Below, piece after piece: positions 52,032 through 61,271 of a stretch of DNA of 64,000 bases. Positions within the stretch are counted from its first letter, which is position 1; each line of letters starts with the position of its first letter. Origin of the DNA: CAYQUO01 sp964420835 (lineage in GTDB: Bacteria > Chloroflexota > Anaerolineae > Anaerolineales > Anaerolineaceae); NCBI GenBank assembly GCA_964420835.1, contig CAYQUO010000002.1, positions 124,001 to 188,000 on the forward strand. Direction: 5' to 3'. Under the pieces are notes generated by a model. That model saw nothing but the letters and a program-made list of their open reading frames with translations. It made no database searches and was not told the DNA's origin. The position numbers and the translations under genes are program-made.

Positions 52032-54386
52032 TCAAGACTGCGGGGTGAGCACCTCCGGCTTCTTGTATCCCAGCAGCCGGAGGGCGTTCATGACCACCAG
52101 GAGGGTGCTGCCTTCATGGAAAACCACGGCAACGCCGATGCCCACGATGCCGGCCAGGGAGGCTGCAATGAGCAGGATGATGACGCCCATTGAGATGCCC
52201 AGGTTCTGCAGGATGACCCTGCGGGTGGCGCGCCCAAGCCCGATGGCAAAGGGCAGGCGGGACAGGTCGGCGCCCATCAGCGCCACGTCGGCGGTCTCCA
52301 GCGCCACATCCGTCGCGGCTCCCCCCATGGCAATGCCGACGGTGGCGCTGGCCAGGGCCGGCGCATCGTTGACCCCATCACCCACCATGGCCACCGGACC
52401 ATACTCTTCCTCCAGGGCGCGGATGGCTGAAAGTTTGTCGTCCGGCATCAGCCCGGCCCGGTAATCGTTCAAGCCGCCTTCGCGGGCCATGGCGGCGGCT
52501 GAGAGGGCATTGTCGCCGGTGAGCAGGATGGTGTGGGCGACGCCCATGCGGCGGAGGGCTTCCATGGTTTGTGCCGCTTCCGGGCGGAGGGTGTCGGCCA
52601 CGGCAAGCAGGCCGATGACCCGGCCTTCAACGGCCACCCATACCAGGGACCTGCCTGAAGTGGCAAGGGCTTCGGCACCTTGGAGCATTTCTTGTGTTGG
52701 CACTGCTCCGGCCGTTTCCATCAAAGACCGGCTGCCAAGCCAAAGGGTGCGCCCTTTAACCCTGCCCCGCACACCCTGGCCGGCCAGCGATTCCACTGTG
52801 TCCACAACTGCGGGGGAAACTCCTTCAGCCTGAGCCTTCTGCACGACGGCCATGGCCAGGGGATGGGCCGAGCGTGATTCGGCGCCGGCGGCCAGTGAAA
52901 GCAGTTCCGCCTTGTCAACGCCAAAGGGGAGAACATCGGTCACCATGGGTTTCCCGTGGGTGAGGGTGCCGGTCTTGTCAAAGGCTGCCGCCTTCAACAG
53001 GCCGAGGTTCTCCAGGTGGGCGCCCCCTTTTACCAGCACCCCGTTACGGGCGGCCTGGGCGATTCCGGAGAGGATCGCCGCCGGGGTGCCGAGTGCCAGG
53101 GCACACGGCGAAGCCGCCACCAGCAGGGTCATCGCCCGCAGGAAGGACTGGCGGAAGGGAAAACCGAACAACGGGGGGACGGCGATAACGAGGAGAGTCA
53201 CGGCGAGGACGGATGGAACGAAAACACGCTCGAACCGCTCGACGGTGCGCTGGGTGGGGGATTTTTGTGACTGGGCTTCTTCAACCATTTTCATAATGCG
53301 GGAGAGCGTGGAATCCCGCGCCAGGCGGGTGACCCTGACCTCCAGGGCGCCTTCTCCATTTACCGTGCCAGCGAAGACCGGGTCTCCGGGGTTTTTCTCC
53401 ACCGGCATGGATTCACCGGTGACCGGAGCCTGGTTTACGCTGGAGGTGCCCTGCAGGATGACGCCATCAACCGGCATCCTCACCCCGGGAGGAACAATGA
53501 CCAGTTCGTCCAGTTGCAGTGATTCCACCGGGGTCTCCACTTCGCTGCCGTTGCGTCGGACAAGGGCGGTTTTGGGGGCCAGTTGACCCAGGGCGTGCAC
53601 GGCTGCACGGGCGCGGTCGAGGGCGCGTTCCTCCAGGGCATGCCCCAGGCTGAAGAGGAAGAGCAACAGGGCGCCTTCTGCGAATTCACCCAGGATGGCC
53701 GCACCGATGGCCGCCAGGATCATCAGCAGGTCGGTGTCGAAGTGGCGCTCGCGCAGCGCATGCCAGGCATGCCTGGCGACGTGCCAGCCCCCGAAGGCGT
53801 AGGCGGCGAGGTAGAAGACCATGCTGACAGGCGGGGAAAACTGGAACAGCGGGCCGCCCAGCCAGCCGGCCAGCAGACACAATCCGGAGAGCAGGCTGAA
53901 GATGACCTCGCGGTTCTCCTGCAGGCGGGCCCGGGCTTCCGAGGGTGGAACGGCATAGCCAAGGGAGCGGATGCGTTTTTCGATGCCGGGGCGGTTGATG
54001 GTGTGGCTGTCGTATTCCACCCACATCTTCTCCGCCGGGTAATTCACCCTGACGGAGAGCACGCCTTCAACCCGCCCCAGGCCGTGTTCCAGAACGATTG
54101 CGCAATCCGTGCAGTCCATGCCTTCGATGTCGATGGTGTCGTGGTGATAACGGTTGACGATCTCGGCGCCGGCACGCCCGGCAATCCGTTTCACCTCCGC
54201 CAGGTTGAGCAGGTTCGGGTCGTAGTGCAGGCAAAGGTTCACCGGGGATTTGTCACGCTCCAGGTGGGCGCGCAGGATGCCCTTGCGGCCGTTCAGGGCT
54301 GCCTCGAGGCGTGAAAGGCAGGCGTCCTTGTCGCTCACCACACCGGGCAAAAGGAGGGGAATTTCAAGTTCGACCGTTTTTTCCAT
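52032..54386 (-). CDS. P1B-4-type heavy-metal-transporting ATPase
   Basis: Metal-exporting P-type ATPase, 784 residues. An N-terminal HMA domain carries GMDCTDC (~95-101), preceded by a second degenerate ferredoxin-like segment. Then come the actuator motif VTGES, the membrane motif SPC (AASPCALALGTP) in place of CPC, the phosphorylation site DKTGTLT, the GDGVNDAPAL hinge, and HEGSTLLVVMNALRLL in the last helix. SPC together with HEG(G/S)T is the signature of P1B-4 pumps, which move Co, Fe, Zn or Ni. An ArsR-type repressor is encoded just upstream on the same strand with a palindromic operator, implying metal-induced expression. Confidence 0.9.
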   Translation of the reverse strand: MEKTVELEIPLLLPGVVSDKDACLSRLEAALNGRKGILRAHLERDKSPVNLCLHYDPNLLNLAEVKRIAGRAGAEIVNRYHHDTIDIEGMDCTDCAIVLEHGLGRVEGVLSVRVNYPAEKMWVEYDSHTINRPGIEKRIRSLGYAVPPSEARARLQENREVIFSLLSGLCLLAGWLGGPLFQFSPPVSMVFYLAAYAFGGWHVARHAWHALRERHFDTDLLMILAAIGAAILGEFAEGALLLFLFSLGHALEERALDRARAAVHALGQLAPKTALVRRNGSEVETPVESLQLDELVIVPPGVRMPVDGVILQGTSSVNQAPVTGESMPVEKNPGDPVFAGTVNGEGALEVRVTRLARDSTLSRIMKMVEEAQSQKSPTQRTVERFERVFVPSVLAVTLLVIAVPPLFGFPFRQSFLRAMTLLVAASPCALALGTPAAILSGIAQAARNGVLVKGGAHLENLGLLKAAAFDKTGTLTHGKPMVTDVLPFGVDKAELLSLAAGAESRSAHPLAMAVVQKAQAEGVSPAVVDTVESLAGQGVRGRVKGRTLWLGSRSLMETAGAVPTQEMLQGAEALATSGRSLVWVAVEGRVIGLLAVADTLRPEAAQTMEALRRMGVAHTILLTGDNALSAAAMAREGGLNDYRAGLMPDDKLSAIRALEEEYGPVAMVGDGVNDAPALASATVGIAMGGAATDVALETADVALMGADLSRLPFAIGLGRATRRVILQNLGISMGVIILLIAASLAGIVGIGVAVVFHEGSTLLVVMNALRLLGYKKPEVLTPQS

Positions 54387-54512
54387 TCAAATCATCCTCG
54401 TCATGCGGTAATGAAGGTGTGAACACCCACAAGGGGACGGGCAACCAGCCAGCCGGAGGCTGCCGGCAACCCCGGAAAGGCCGGAACGGCCTTGCGAAGG
54501 GCGGGGCGGGTG

Positions 54513-54824
54513 TCATTCATGGAGGACATGTTCCAGGCCCCTTTGATAGAGTTCGCTGATGTGGCGGTCGTCCAGGGACACGAAGACCTGCCGGCCCTGG
54601 CGGCGGGTGCGGATCACCCGCTTGTCGCGCAGCCCGCGCAGTTGGTGCGAAATGGCGGATTTGCTCAACCCCAACAGGCGGACAAGACTGCCAACGCTGG
54701 TTTCCCCTTCTTTCAGCAGGGTTGCCAGGATGCGCAGGCGGGTGGGGTCGCTCAACGAGTGGAACAGGTCCGCCAGGCGAGCGGCGGAGGTTTCATCCAG
54801 CGCGGTTGTTGCAGGACCTTCCAT
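54513..54824 (-). CDS. ArsR/SmtB-family metalloregulatory repressor
   Basis: Winged-helix repressor, 103 residues. The recognition region reads LLGLSKSAISHQLRGLRDKRVIRTRRQGRQVFVSLDD and the N-terminal DLFHSLSDPTRLRILATLL is typical of the family. The alpha-3 CxC motif of ArsR/CadC is absent, and the C-terminal helix holds DDRHISELYQRGLEHVLHE with His/Glu/Asp positions compatible with an alpha-5 Zn-type site as in SmtB/CzrA. It probably controls the P1B-4 ATPase that starts 126 bp downstream. ATG 54824. Confidence 0.88.
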   Translation of the reverse strand: MEGPATTALDETSAARLADLFHSLSDPTRLRILATLLKEGETSVGSLVRLLGLSKSAISHQLRGLRDKRVIRTRRQGRQVFVSLDDRHISELYQRGLEHVLHE

Positions 54825-54843
54825 GGCAAATCCTGATAGTTGA

Positions 54844-54859
54844 ATGGTTGCTCAACCAT
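54844..54859. promoter_or_regulatory. Palindromic operator for the ArsR-type repressor
   Basis: ATGGTTG-CT-CAACCAT, a perfect 7-2-7 inverted repeat 20 bp upstream of the arsR-like start codon. Position and dyad length fit an autoregulatory ArsR/SmtB operator. Confidence 0.65.
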
Positions 54860-54991
54860 GGTATACAATATCACGGAATTTCCGATTCGTCAATGAGAAT
54901 GGTGCAGGGTGCGCATTACAACAGGAGGGGTTATGAAGCAGCCTTTACAACATTCGTCTTCCCAGGACGATAAGATGCGCCGGAGGGAAAG

Positions 54992-55534
54992 TCAGCCTTT
55001 CAGATGCAGCGGGATGCCGGCAGCCATGAAGAGAACCCGGTCGGCGGCCCTGGCCAGGCGCTGGTTGGCCCAGCCCAGCATGTCGCGGTAATAGCGTGAC
55101 TCGGGGGCAGGCGGCACCAGGCCCAGGCCCACCTCATTGGAGACGATCACCCAGCGGCCGGGGTGGGCCTGGTAGGCCGCCAGCAGACCGGCGATCTCCT
55201 CCTCCATGGCGGGCTGGCAGGCGTGTTCCTCCACCGGCTGCGGCAGCGAGTACAGCACGTTGCCGGCCAGCAGGGTAATGCAATCCACCAGCACCCAGGG
55301 CGCGAGTTCGGCCTGCCGGATGGCCTGGCCAACCTTCAGCGGGGTTTCCAGCGTCCTCCAGTTTTTCGGACGGGAAGCCCGGTGGGCGGCGATGCGGGCG
55401 GCCATTTCGGCGTCACCGGCGGTGGCCGTGGCAACGAAGAGCGCCGGCTGGCCATCCTTTTCCACGATCGACTGCGCATGGGCGGATTTGCCGCTGCGGG
55501 CTCCCCCGAGGATGAAGATCAGTTCCCTTCCCAT
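54992..55534 (-). CDS. cobU: Adenosylcobinamide kinase/adenosylcobinamide-phosphate guanylyltransferase
   Basis: Bifunctional cobinamide-activating enzyme, 180 residues, acting in the cytosol. The P-loop IFILGGARSGKSAHAQ is at the N-terminus; FVATATAGDAEMAARIAAHRASRP contains the guanylylated His region, and VSNEVGLGLVP is the family motif. It makes adenosyl-GDP-cobinamide for CobS. ATG 55534 with GGGAGG upstream; the gene overlaps the end of cbiR by 16 bp, and the longer open frame upstream is only a shadow of that gene. Confidence 0.93.
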   Translation of the reverse strand: MGRELIFILGGARSGKSAHAQSIVEKDGQPALFVATATAGDAEMAARIAAHRASRPKNWRTLETPLKVGQAIRQAELAPWVLVDCITLLAGNVLYSLPQPVEEHACQPAMEEEIAGLLAAYQAHPGRWVIVSNEVGLGLVPPAPESRYYRDMLGWANQRLARAADRVLFMAAGIPLHLKG

Positions 55535-56331
55535 GCAGCCTCCCTTCCCGAACCCTGCAGGGCGGATGACAGTGCCTGGATGGACGAATCCAGGTCGCCC
55601 TGGTTGAACACCTCGATGGTCAACACGCCGCTGAAACCGCCATCCACAACAAAGCCCATCACCCGCCGCAGTTCGTCCGGCGGCACATGGCGCAGTGACC
55701 GGTGGTCGCGGCCGCAGGTGCCGTGGATGTGCAGCACCCGGGCGCGCCGGAGGTTGCGCTGCAGGAAGGGGAGCGGGTCGTGCCCGTCCTTCCACAGGTG
55801 GCCAATGTCGATGCAGCGGCTGACCGGTGTGCGGGTAAAAATTTCGTCCCAAAAACCCGGTGGGTAGTTGTCCAGGTTCTCCACTGCCAGCAGGGACGGG
55901 TCACCCGCCCAGGCCCCGGCGATCTGCAGGGCGCGTGTTGCCTGATCCAGCCATTTTTCCCTGGCCGCAGCCCCGGGCTGCTGCAGTTCTTCGCGCCCGT
56001 CCAGGTGCAGTACGTAGGCCCACGGCTGCAGGGCGCGGGTGGCCTCAATGACCCGGCGGGCCTTGACGAGCGAAATGTGCTGTTCCCCGCCTTCGATGCC
56101 CAGCCGCAGGTCCAGCGGCAGGTGCACGGTGTAGGTCAGGTTGTGCCGGATGGCCAGGCGCGCCAGTTCGTTGCGTTGGGCATCGTCCGGCAGGTTGTTT
56201 GGGCCGTCATCCAGTTCAAAGAGGACCAGTTCCACGTCGTCCACCCGGCCGGCCAGGTATTGCACGTTGGGCAGAATGTCAGCCGGGAGGATGTAGGAGG
56301 TGGTGCCAAGGCGAAAGTTCCAGGGCTTCAA
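55519..56331 (-). CDS. cbiR: CbiR-like cobamide-remodelling phosphodiesterase
   Basis: TIM-barrel protein of the AP endonuclease 2/sugar-phosphate isomerase superfamily, 270 residues. I recognise the CbiR subgroup from FRLGTTSYILPADILPNV, DDVELVLFELDDGPNNLP, TYTVHLPLDLRLG and the later metal ligands in AVENLDNYP, CIDIGHLW and LHIHGTCGRDH. CbiR hydrolyses the nucleotide loop of coenzyme-form cobamides to release AdoCbi-phosphate for rebuilding with another lower ligand. It sits inside the cobT-cobS-cobU operon, which fits that role exactly. 12 bp separate it from cobS. Confidence 0.82.
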   Translation of the reverse strand: MKPWNFRLGTTSYILPADILPNVQYLAGRVDDVELVLFELDDGPNNLPDDAQRNELARLAIRHNLTYTVHLPLDLRLGIEGGEQHISLVKARRVIEATRALQPWAYVLHLDGREELQQPGAAAREKWLDQATRALQIAGAWAGDPSLLAVENLDNYPPGFWDEIFTRTPVSRCIDIGHLWKDGHDPLPFLQRNLRRARVLHIHGTCGRDHRSLRHVPPDELRRVMGFVVDGGFSGVLTIEVFNQGDLDSSIQALSSALQGSGREAAWEGN

Positions 56332-56343
56332 GGGAAACGCCTC

Positions 56344-57072
56344 CTACACCTGCACACAAAAGGCAGTTAGAACCACCAGTTCCGCCAGTTCGACGGTGGA
56401 GCCGAGGACATCGCCGGTGAGCCCGCCAAGGCGGGAGCGGGCAGCCTGAAAGAGGACCCAGGCGACCAGGTGGGCTGCCAGCAGTCCGGCCAGGCCGCGC
56501 CAGCCGGCGGCCAGGGTCAGCAGGGCGGGGATGAGGGCGGCGGGCAGCCAGGCGCTGGACGGGATGTTGCGGGAGAAGGCAGCGCCCAGCCCGCCCGGCC
56601 GTGCCGTGGCCCGGGTGGAGGCAGGCAGCAACAGCCAGCGGGCGGTGGTGGCTGCCAGGGGCAGGGCGACCCAGAGATGGGCGGGGGGCAGGCTGGCAAG
56701 CAGGGCGACCTTGAGCAGAATGGCCAGAATAAGGCCAATACCGCCGAACGTCCCCAGGTGGGGGTCTTTCATGATCTCCAGCCGGCGTTCCCTGGATGCG
56801 GCGTTCAGCATCCCGTCGCAGCAGTCGGCCAGGCCATCCAGGTGCAAGCCGCCGCTGAGGATGATCCAGGCTGCCGCAGCCAGGACCGCCGCAGGCAGCG
56901 GGGAGAGCACCTGCAGCAGAGCGTACTGCGCCAGGGCGACGAGAAAGCCGATGAGGGCCCCCACAAAGGGAAACCAGCCGGCTGCCCGGCCCAGGCTGGC
57001 AGGATCGCCGGGTTCCCGGCGGGCAACCGGCAGGATGGTGAGGAAGCCAAGAGCCGTGCGCAGGGCGTTCAT
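56344..57072 (-). CDS. cobS: Adenosylcobinamide-GDP ribazoletransferase (cobalamin synthase)
   Basis: Integral membrane enzyme joining adenosylcobinamide-GDP to alpha-ribazole, 242 residues with six to seven hydrophobic segments. The acidic family motif GLHLDGLADCCDGML and the following RLEIMKDPHLGTFG are intact and bind the Mg-GDP part. ATG overlaps the cobT stop by four bases (57069-57072), indicating coupled translation. Confidence 0.95.
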   Translation of the reverse strand: MNALRTALGFLTILPVARREPGDPASLGRAAGWFPFVGALIGFLVALAQYALLQVLSPLPAAVLAAAAWIILSGGLHLDGLADCCDGMLNAASRERRLEIMKDPHLGTFGGIGLILAILLKVALLASLPPAHLWVALPLAATTARWLLLPASTRATARPGGLGAAFSRNIPSSAWLPAALIPALLTLAAGWRGLAGLLAAHLVAWVLFQAARSRLGGLTGDVLGSTVELAELVVLTAFCVQV

Positions 57073-58109
57073 CCCTTGTCGCTCACCCCCGCTTCGCTGA
57101 AGGTGGACATGCCGTTCAAGATGCCGCAGGCGGCATCCACCAGGTGAAAGGCCAGCACCGCCCCCGTGCCTTCGCCCAGGCGCATGCCCAGGTTGAGCAG
57201 GGGGTGCAGCCCCAGTTTTCGCCAGATGGCCGAGTGGCCGACCTCAACGGAGAGGTGCGAGGCCACCAGGAAGGGTTTTACGGCGGGGAGCATCTCCGCA
57301 GCCACCAGCGCAGCCGCGCTGGAGACGAAGCCATCCACCACCACCGGCACCCGTTTGGCCGCCGCGCCGATCACGACACCCGCCAGCCCGGCGATCTCCA
57401 GTCCGCCGACCTTGCCGAGCACGTCCAGCGGGTCGCGGGGGTCGGGCGCGTTCAGGCGGATGGCCTCCCGGATGAGGCTCACCTTGTGCCGCCATGCGGC
57501 ATCGTCGATACCGGTGCCGCGGCCGGTCACCTGCTCCACCGGCAGACCGGTGAGCACGGCGGTGATGGCCGAGGCGGGCGTGGTGTTGCCTATGCCCATT
57601 TCGCCGGTGGCCAGCAGGCCGGCGCCGGAGTTGATGGCCTCAGCGGCTACCTCCAGCCCCGCCTGGATGGCCTCCCCGGCCTGGGCGCGGGTCATGGCCG
57701 GGCCTTGTAACATGTTCTGCGTACCGGGAGCCACCTTGCGGTGCAGCAGCCCCGGGGCGCCCTTAAAATCGTACGCCACGCCGATGTCCACCACCGTCAC
57801 CGCGGCGCCGGCCAGGTTCGCCAGCACGTTCACCGCCGCCCCGCCGTGCAGGAAGTTAAGCACCATCTGGGCGGTCACCTCCGGCGGGTAGGCGCTCACG
57901 CCCTCCAGGGCGATGCCGTGATCGGCAGCCATCAGGATCACCTGTTTGTGGGGGAACTGCGGCTGCGCTCTGGCAGTGATGCCGGCCAGTTGGATGGAGA
58001 GCGCCTCCAGGCGGCCCAATGCACCGGCCGGCTTGGTGAGGCTGGCCTGGCGCCGGCGGGCTGCTTCGGCGGCGCGTTCGTCAAAGGCGGGGATGTGGGG
58101 CAGGTTCAT
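57069..58109 (-). CDS. cobT: Nicotinate-nucleotide-dimethylbenzimidazole phosphoribosyltransferase
   Basis: Activates the cobamide lower ligand to its alpha-ribotide, 346 residues. The N-terminal TKPAGALGRLEALSIQLAGI and the C-terminal GMRLGEGTGAVLAF with the catalytic Glu are typical, as is DHGIALEGVSAYPPEVTAQM. First gene of the four-gene cobamide tail operon. ATG 58109 gives the family-typical start; a TTG 51 bp upstream is possible but adds no conserved residues. No cobalamin riboswitch was recognised ahead of it. Confidence 0.94.
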   Translation of the reverse strand: MNLPHIPAFDERAAEAARRRQASLTKPAGALGRLEALSIQLAGITARAQPQFPHKQVILMAADHGIALEGVSAYPPEVTAQMVLNFLHGGAAVNVLANLAGAAVTVVDIGVAYDFKGAPGLLHRKVAPGTQNMLQGPAMTRAQAGEAIQAGLEVAAEAINSGAGLLATGEMGIGNTTPASAITAVLTGLPVEQVTGRGTGIDDAAWRHKVSLIREAIRLNAPDPRDPLDVLGKVGGLEIAGLAGVVIGAAAKRVPVVVDGFVSSAAALVAAEMLPAVKPFLVASHLSVEVGHSAIWRKLGLHPLLNLGMRLGEGTGAVLAFHLVDAACGILNGMSTFSEAGVSDKG

Positions 58110-58360
58110 GGGTGGGGATAGTATATCGCAGGAATGGGGGTGTTGGATGGAGGTTTGCAAGTTCTTCTTTCATTTGAATGACTCAACACGAGATGCTCGG
58201 GCTGGCTGGCAAACATCAGTGGATGGTTTGGATAGGGGACGATGTTTGAAATTGTCCTGTAATTATTCGCTCCGGTTGTATACTTGATTTAGGTACAATA
58301 TTGGCATTTCAGTCTTAAGGTGCATTATTTTCTGGTTTTTTTATGGGAGGAAGGGAAAAC

Positions 58361-60583
58361 ATGTACTATGCCCATACCAGGGAACTGGAAATATCCAATT
58401 GGCAAAGTTTGCGTGAGCATTTAGTCAATTCGGCCATCCTTGCCAGGGATATCGGCCATGACGCCGGAGTTTCTGAGTTCGCATATCTCGCCGCATTACT
58501 TCACGATATCGGCAAGTATTCCCAAAAGTTTCAAGACAGGCTTTACGGCCGTGGAGCCCGGGTCGACCATTCGACTGCCGGTGCCAAAGAGGCCATAAAC
58601 ATTTTTCGGACCACACCCCAACCCATAATTGGTACGCTCCTGGCCTATTGCATTGCCGGGCACCATACAGGACTGCCTGATTATGGCAGCGTGATCGACA
58701 CAGGCGTCGAAGGCACCTTACAAGCCCGACTCAAGAAAAATGTGCATGATTTCAGCAATTATCAAACAGAAATTAACATAAACGATCTCACCCTTCCCCA
58801 AGCTATACCGATCTGTAGAACGACCGATACTGGAGAGTTCTCGCTGGCCTTCTTCACCCGTATGGTCTATTCTGTGCTGGTTGATGCAGATTACTTGGAC
58901 ACCGAAGCCTTTATGGCTGAAACCAAATATGTACGAGAGAAGTTAGTTTCTATCGATGAATTGTGCAACACATTCGAGAATTACCTTAAGAAATTTGAGA
59001 AGCCGGCTAACAAGATACAAGCCAAGCGAACGGAGACTCTGCACACCTGCCTTGAAAAAGCCAGCGGCAGGCAGGGTTTATATAAGTTAACTGTTCCGAC
59101 AGGGGGCGGCAAGACCTTCTCATCCATGGCATTCGCCTTGCGTCATGCACGAATAAACGGATTAAAACGGATCCTCTACGTCATCCCTTTCACCAGCATT
59201 ATTGACCAGAACGCCGCTGAATTCAAAAAAATCCTTGGTGAATCCAATGTGTTGGAGCATCACTCTAATTTTGATTGGGAAAGACTCGGGAAGGTGATGA
59301 CGACCGAGGATGATGATGACCGTACAAACAAGATGGTCGAAAAGCTAAAGCTGGCTTCTGAGAACTGGGACATTCCCATCATTATGACGACAAATGTCCA
59401 GTTCTTCGAATCCCTTTTCGCCAACCACTCTTCGGCATGTCGGAAACTGCACAACATTGCCGGCAGCGTGATCATATTCGACGAGGCACAGATGCTTCCA
59501 AAGCAGTATCTTAAACCATGTCTTCTGGCAATTTATGAGCTGGTAAAAAATTACCGGGCTACGGCTGTCTTTTGCACGGCGACCCAGCCCCCAATCGAAC
59601 GATTCCTTCCAAGCGAGGCCAGCATTGTAGAACTGGCCCAAAATCCAAACGGCCTATACCAATTTTTTAAACGGGTCGAGATTGTCCAATGCGGAAAAAT
59701 GACAGATATTGAAATTGCAGAAAAGTTGCGGGAAGTGAACCAGGGAATGTGCATCGTGAACACACGTAAGCATGCCAGGGGGATATTCAACCTTATCGGG
59801 GGAGAGGGCTGCTTCCACCTTTCCACATTGATGTGCCCGGCACACAGGAAAAAGACGATTGATGAAATTCGTAACCGGCTGTCGACTGATAATTCTTGCA
59901 GGGTGGTTTCCACCCAGATCATCGAGGCTGGTATCGACCTTGACTTCCCGGAAGGTTACCGGGCAATGGCAGGGCTTGATGCGATCCTTCAGGCTGCTGG
60001 CAGAGTGAACCGGGAAGGGAAAAGGGGAAAAGGTAGGCTTTATATTTTTGAACCGGACACTGAATTAATTAAGCGAACACCATCTTACATTGAACAAGGG
60101 GCAGATATCACCAGGATCATCCTGAGAGAGTATTCTGATCCGACCTCCTTGGAAGCCATCTCTTGTTATTACCGCCGGCTCTTTGACCTGCAGGGCAAGC
60201 ATACTATTGACATCCACCGGATTGTGGAATGCTTTGAAAAAGGAATTGGTGAGCCATGTTTCGATTTTACAACTGCGGCTGACAAGTTCAGACTGATTGA
60301 CAATCAAACTACATCAGTCATCATCCCTTATGATGCCAAGGCAAATGGAATTCTTCAACAGGTTCGAAAGAGTGACACACCACGCAAATTTTCCAGGCTT
60401 CTGCAACAGTACGCTGTAAACATTTATGAAAATGAATATCAAGCCCTGATGGATGCGGGCATGATCGAAATAGATAACTACGGAGGTGTCTATGCAGTAC
60501 TAAAAAATCGAAACAATTACGATGACCTGACGGGGCTCATCCTCCCAGAAGGCGGGGGAGAGGCAATCTTCTATGATGGATGA
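58361..60583 (+). CDS. cas3: Cas3 nuclease-helicase, type I-C
   Basis: CRISPR interference nuclease, 740 residues. The N-terminal HD nuclease domain has LREHLVNSAILA, the metal pair LLHDIGKYSQKFQ and CIAGHHTGLPD. The SF2 helicase part contains Walker A TVPTGGGKTFSS, DEAH-box variant IFDEAQMLP, CTATQPP and motif VI QAAGRVNREGKRGKG. It unwinds and degrades target DNA after recruitment by the Cascade complex. ATG 58361 has GGGAGGAAGGG upstream. It is the first gene of an operon with cas5, cas8c and cas7, the order of type I-C. Confidence 0.95.
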   Translation: MYYAHTRELEISNWQSLREHLVNSAILARDIGHDAGVSEFAYLAALLHDIGKYSQKFQDRLYGRGARVDHSTAGAKEAINIFRTTPQPIIGTLLAYCIAGHHTGLPDYGSVIDTGVEGTLQARLKKNVHDFSNYQTEININDLTLPQAIPICRTTDTGEFSLAFFTRMVYSVLVDADYLDTEAFMAETKYVREKLVSIDELCNTFENYLKKFEKPANKIQAKRTETLHTCLEKASGRQGLYKLTVPTGGGKTFSSMAFALRHARINGLKRILYVIPFTSIIDQNAAEFKKILGESNVLEHHSNFDWERLGKVMTTEDDDDRTNKMVEKLKLASENWDIPIIMTTNVQFFESLFANHSSACRKLHNIAGSVIIFDEAQMLPKQYLKPCLLAIYELVKNYRATAVFCTATQPPIERFLPSEASIVELAQNPNGLYQFFKRVEIVQCGKMTDIEIAEKLREVNQGMCIVNTRKHARGIFNLIGGEGCFHLSTLMCPAHRKKTIDEIRNRLSTDNSCRVVSTQIIEAGIDLDFPEGYRAMAGLDAILQAAGRVNREGKRGKGRLYIFEPDTELIKRTPSYIEQGADITRIILREYSDPTSLEAISCYYRRLFDLQGKHTIDIHRIVECFEKGIGEPCFDFTTAADKFRLIDNQTTSVIIPYDAKANGILQQVRKSDTPRKFSRLLQQYAVNIYENEYQALMDAGMIEIDNYGGVYAVLKNRNNYDDLTGLILPEGGGEAIFYDG

Positions 60584-60598
60584 AGAAAGGAGATCGAT

Positions 60599-61267
60599 AT
60601 GGGATATGGCATAACCATGCGAGTCAGCGGGGATTATGCGTTATTCACCCGGCCGGAAATGAAAACAGAGCGGATGAGTTACGATGTGATTACACCATCC
60701 GCTGCACGCGGCATCTTCGAGGCAGTTTATTGGAAGCCCTCCATCCGCTGGGTGATCGACCGCATACACGTGCTCAATGAGATCAAGTTTACCAATATCC
60801 GAAGGAACGAGGTCAGCGGGAAGGTGTCGGATGGGAAAGCACTTAGGGCCATGAGGGGGTCAGGGGAACTGCTGTTCCTCTCGAGCAATGACAAGAGCCA
60901 ACGCCAACAGCGGGCAGCCATGGTCTTGAAAAATGTCGATTATGTCCTCGAAGCCCACTTTGAAGTGATCCCGGAAAAATCCGGTCCGGAGGACACGGTG
61001 GAGAAACATTACAACATGGTATTGCGTCGGCTGCGCAAAGGGCAGTATTACCATGCTCCCTGCTTGGGAACGCGCGAGTTTGGAGCTCGGGTGGAAATTG
61101 TGAAGGATGGGCAGATTCCTTCCAGCAAACTAAAAGGACAAACCTCCCTGGGTTGGATGCTCTACGATTTGGATTTCAGCGACCCGAAGGACATACGGCC
61201 TATTTTCTTCAAAGCTGAGATGGTTGACGGCGTGATCGACCTGGCCAATGTAAGAAAGGCAGGGTAG
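60599..61267 (+). CDS. cas5: Cas5c, pre-crRNA-processing Cascade subunit
   Basis: Type I-C Cas5 (Cas5d), 222 residues, which in this subtype replaces Cas6 as the crRNA-processing endonuclease. Family pattern: GITMRVSGDYALFTRPEMKTERMSYDVITPSAARGIFEAVYWKP at the N-terminus and the RRLRKGQYYHAPCLGTREFGA segment in the middle. Length agrees with the family. An AAAGGAGA SD precedes ATG 60599, 15 bp after cas3. Confidence 0.94.
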   Translation: MGYGITMRVSGDYALFTRPEMKTERMSYDVITPSAARGIFEAVYWKPSIRWVIDRIHVLNEIKFTNIRRNEVSGKVSDGKALRAMRGSGELLFLSSNDKSQRQQRAAMVLKNVDYVLEAHFEVIPEKSGPEDTVEKHYNMVLRRLRKGQYYHAPCLGTREFGARVEIVKDGQIPSSKLKGQTSLGWMLYDLDFSDPKDIRPIFFKAEMVDGVIDLANVRKAG

Positions 61268-61271
61268 GGCC

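Noticed and set aside
58110..58360. Cobalamin riboswitch ahead of cobT, or CRISPR repeats ahead of cas3
   Set aside because: No conserved B12-box pattern on the - strand and no repeated units; the gap only offers weak promoter-like sequence.
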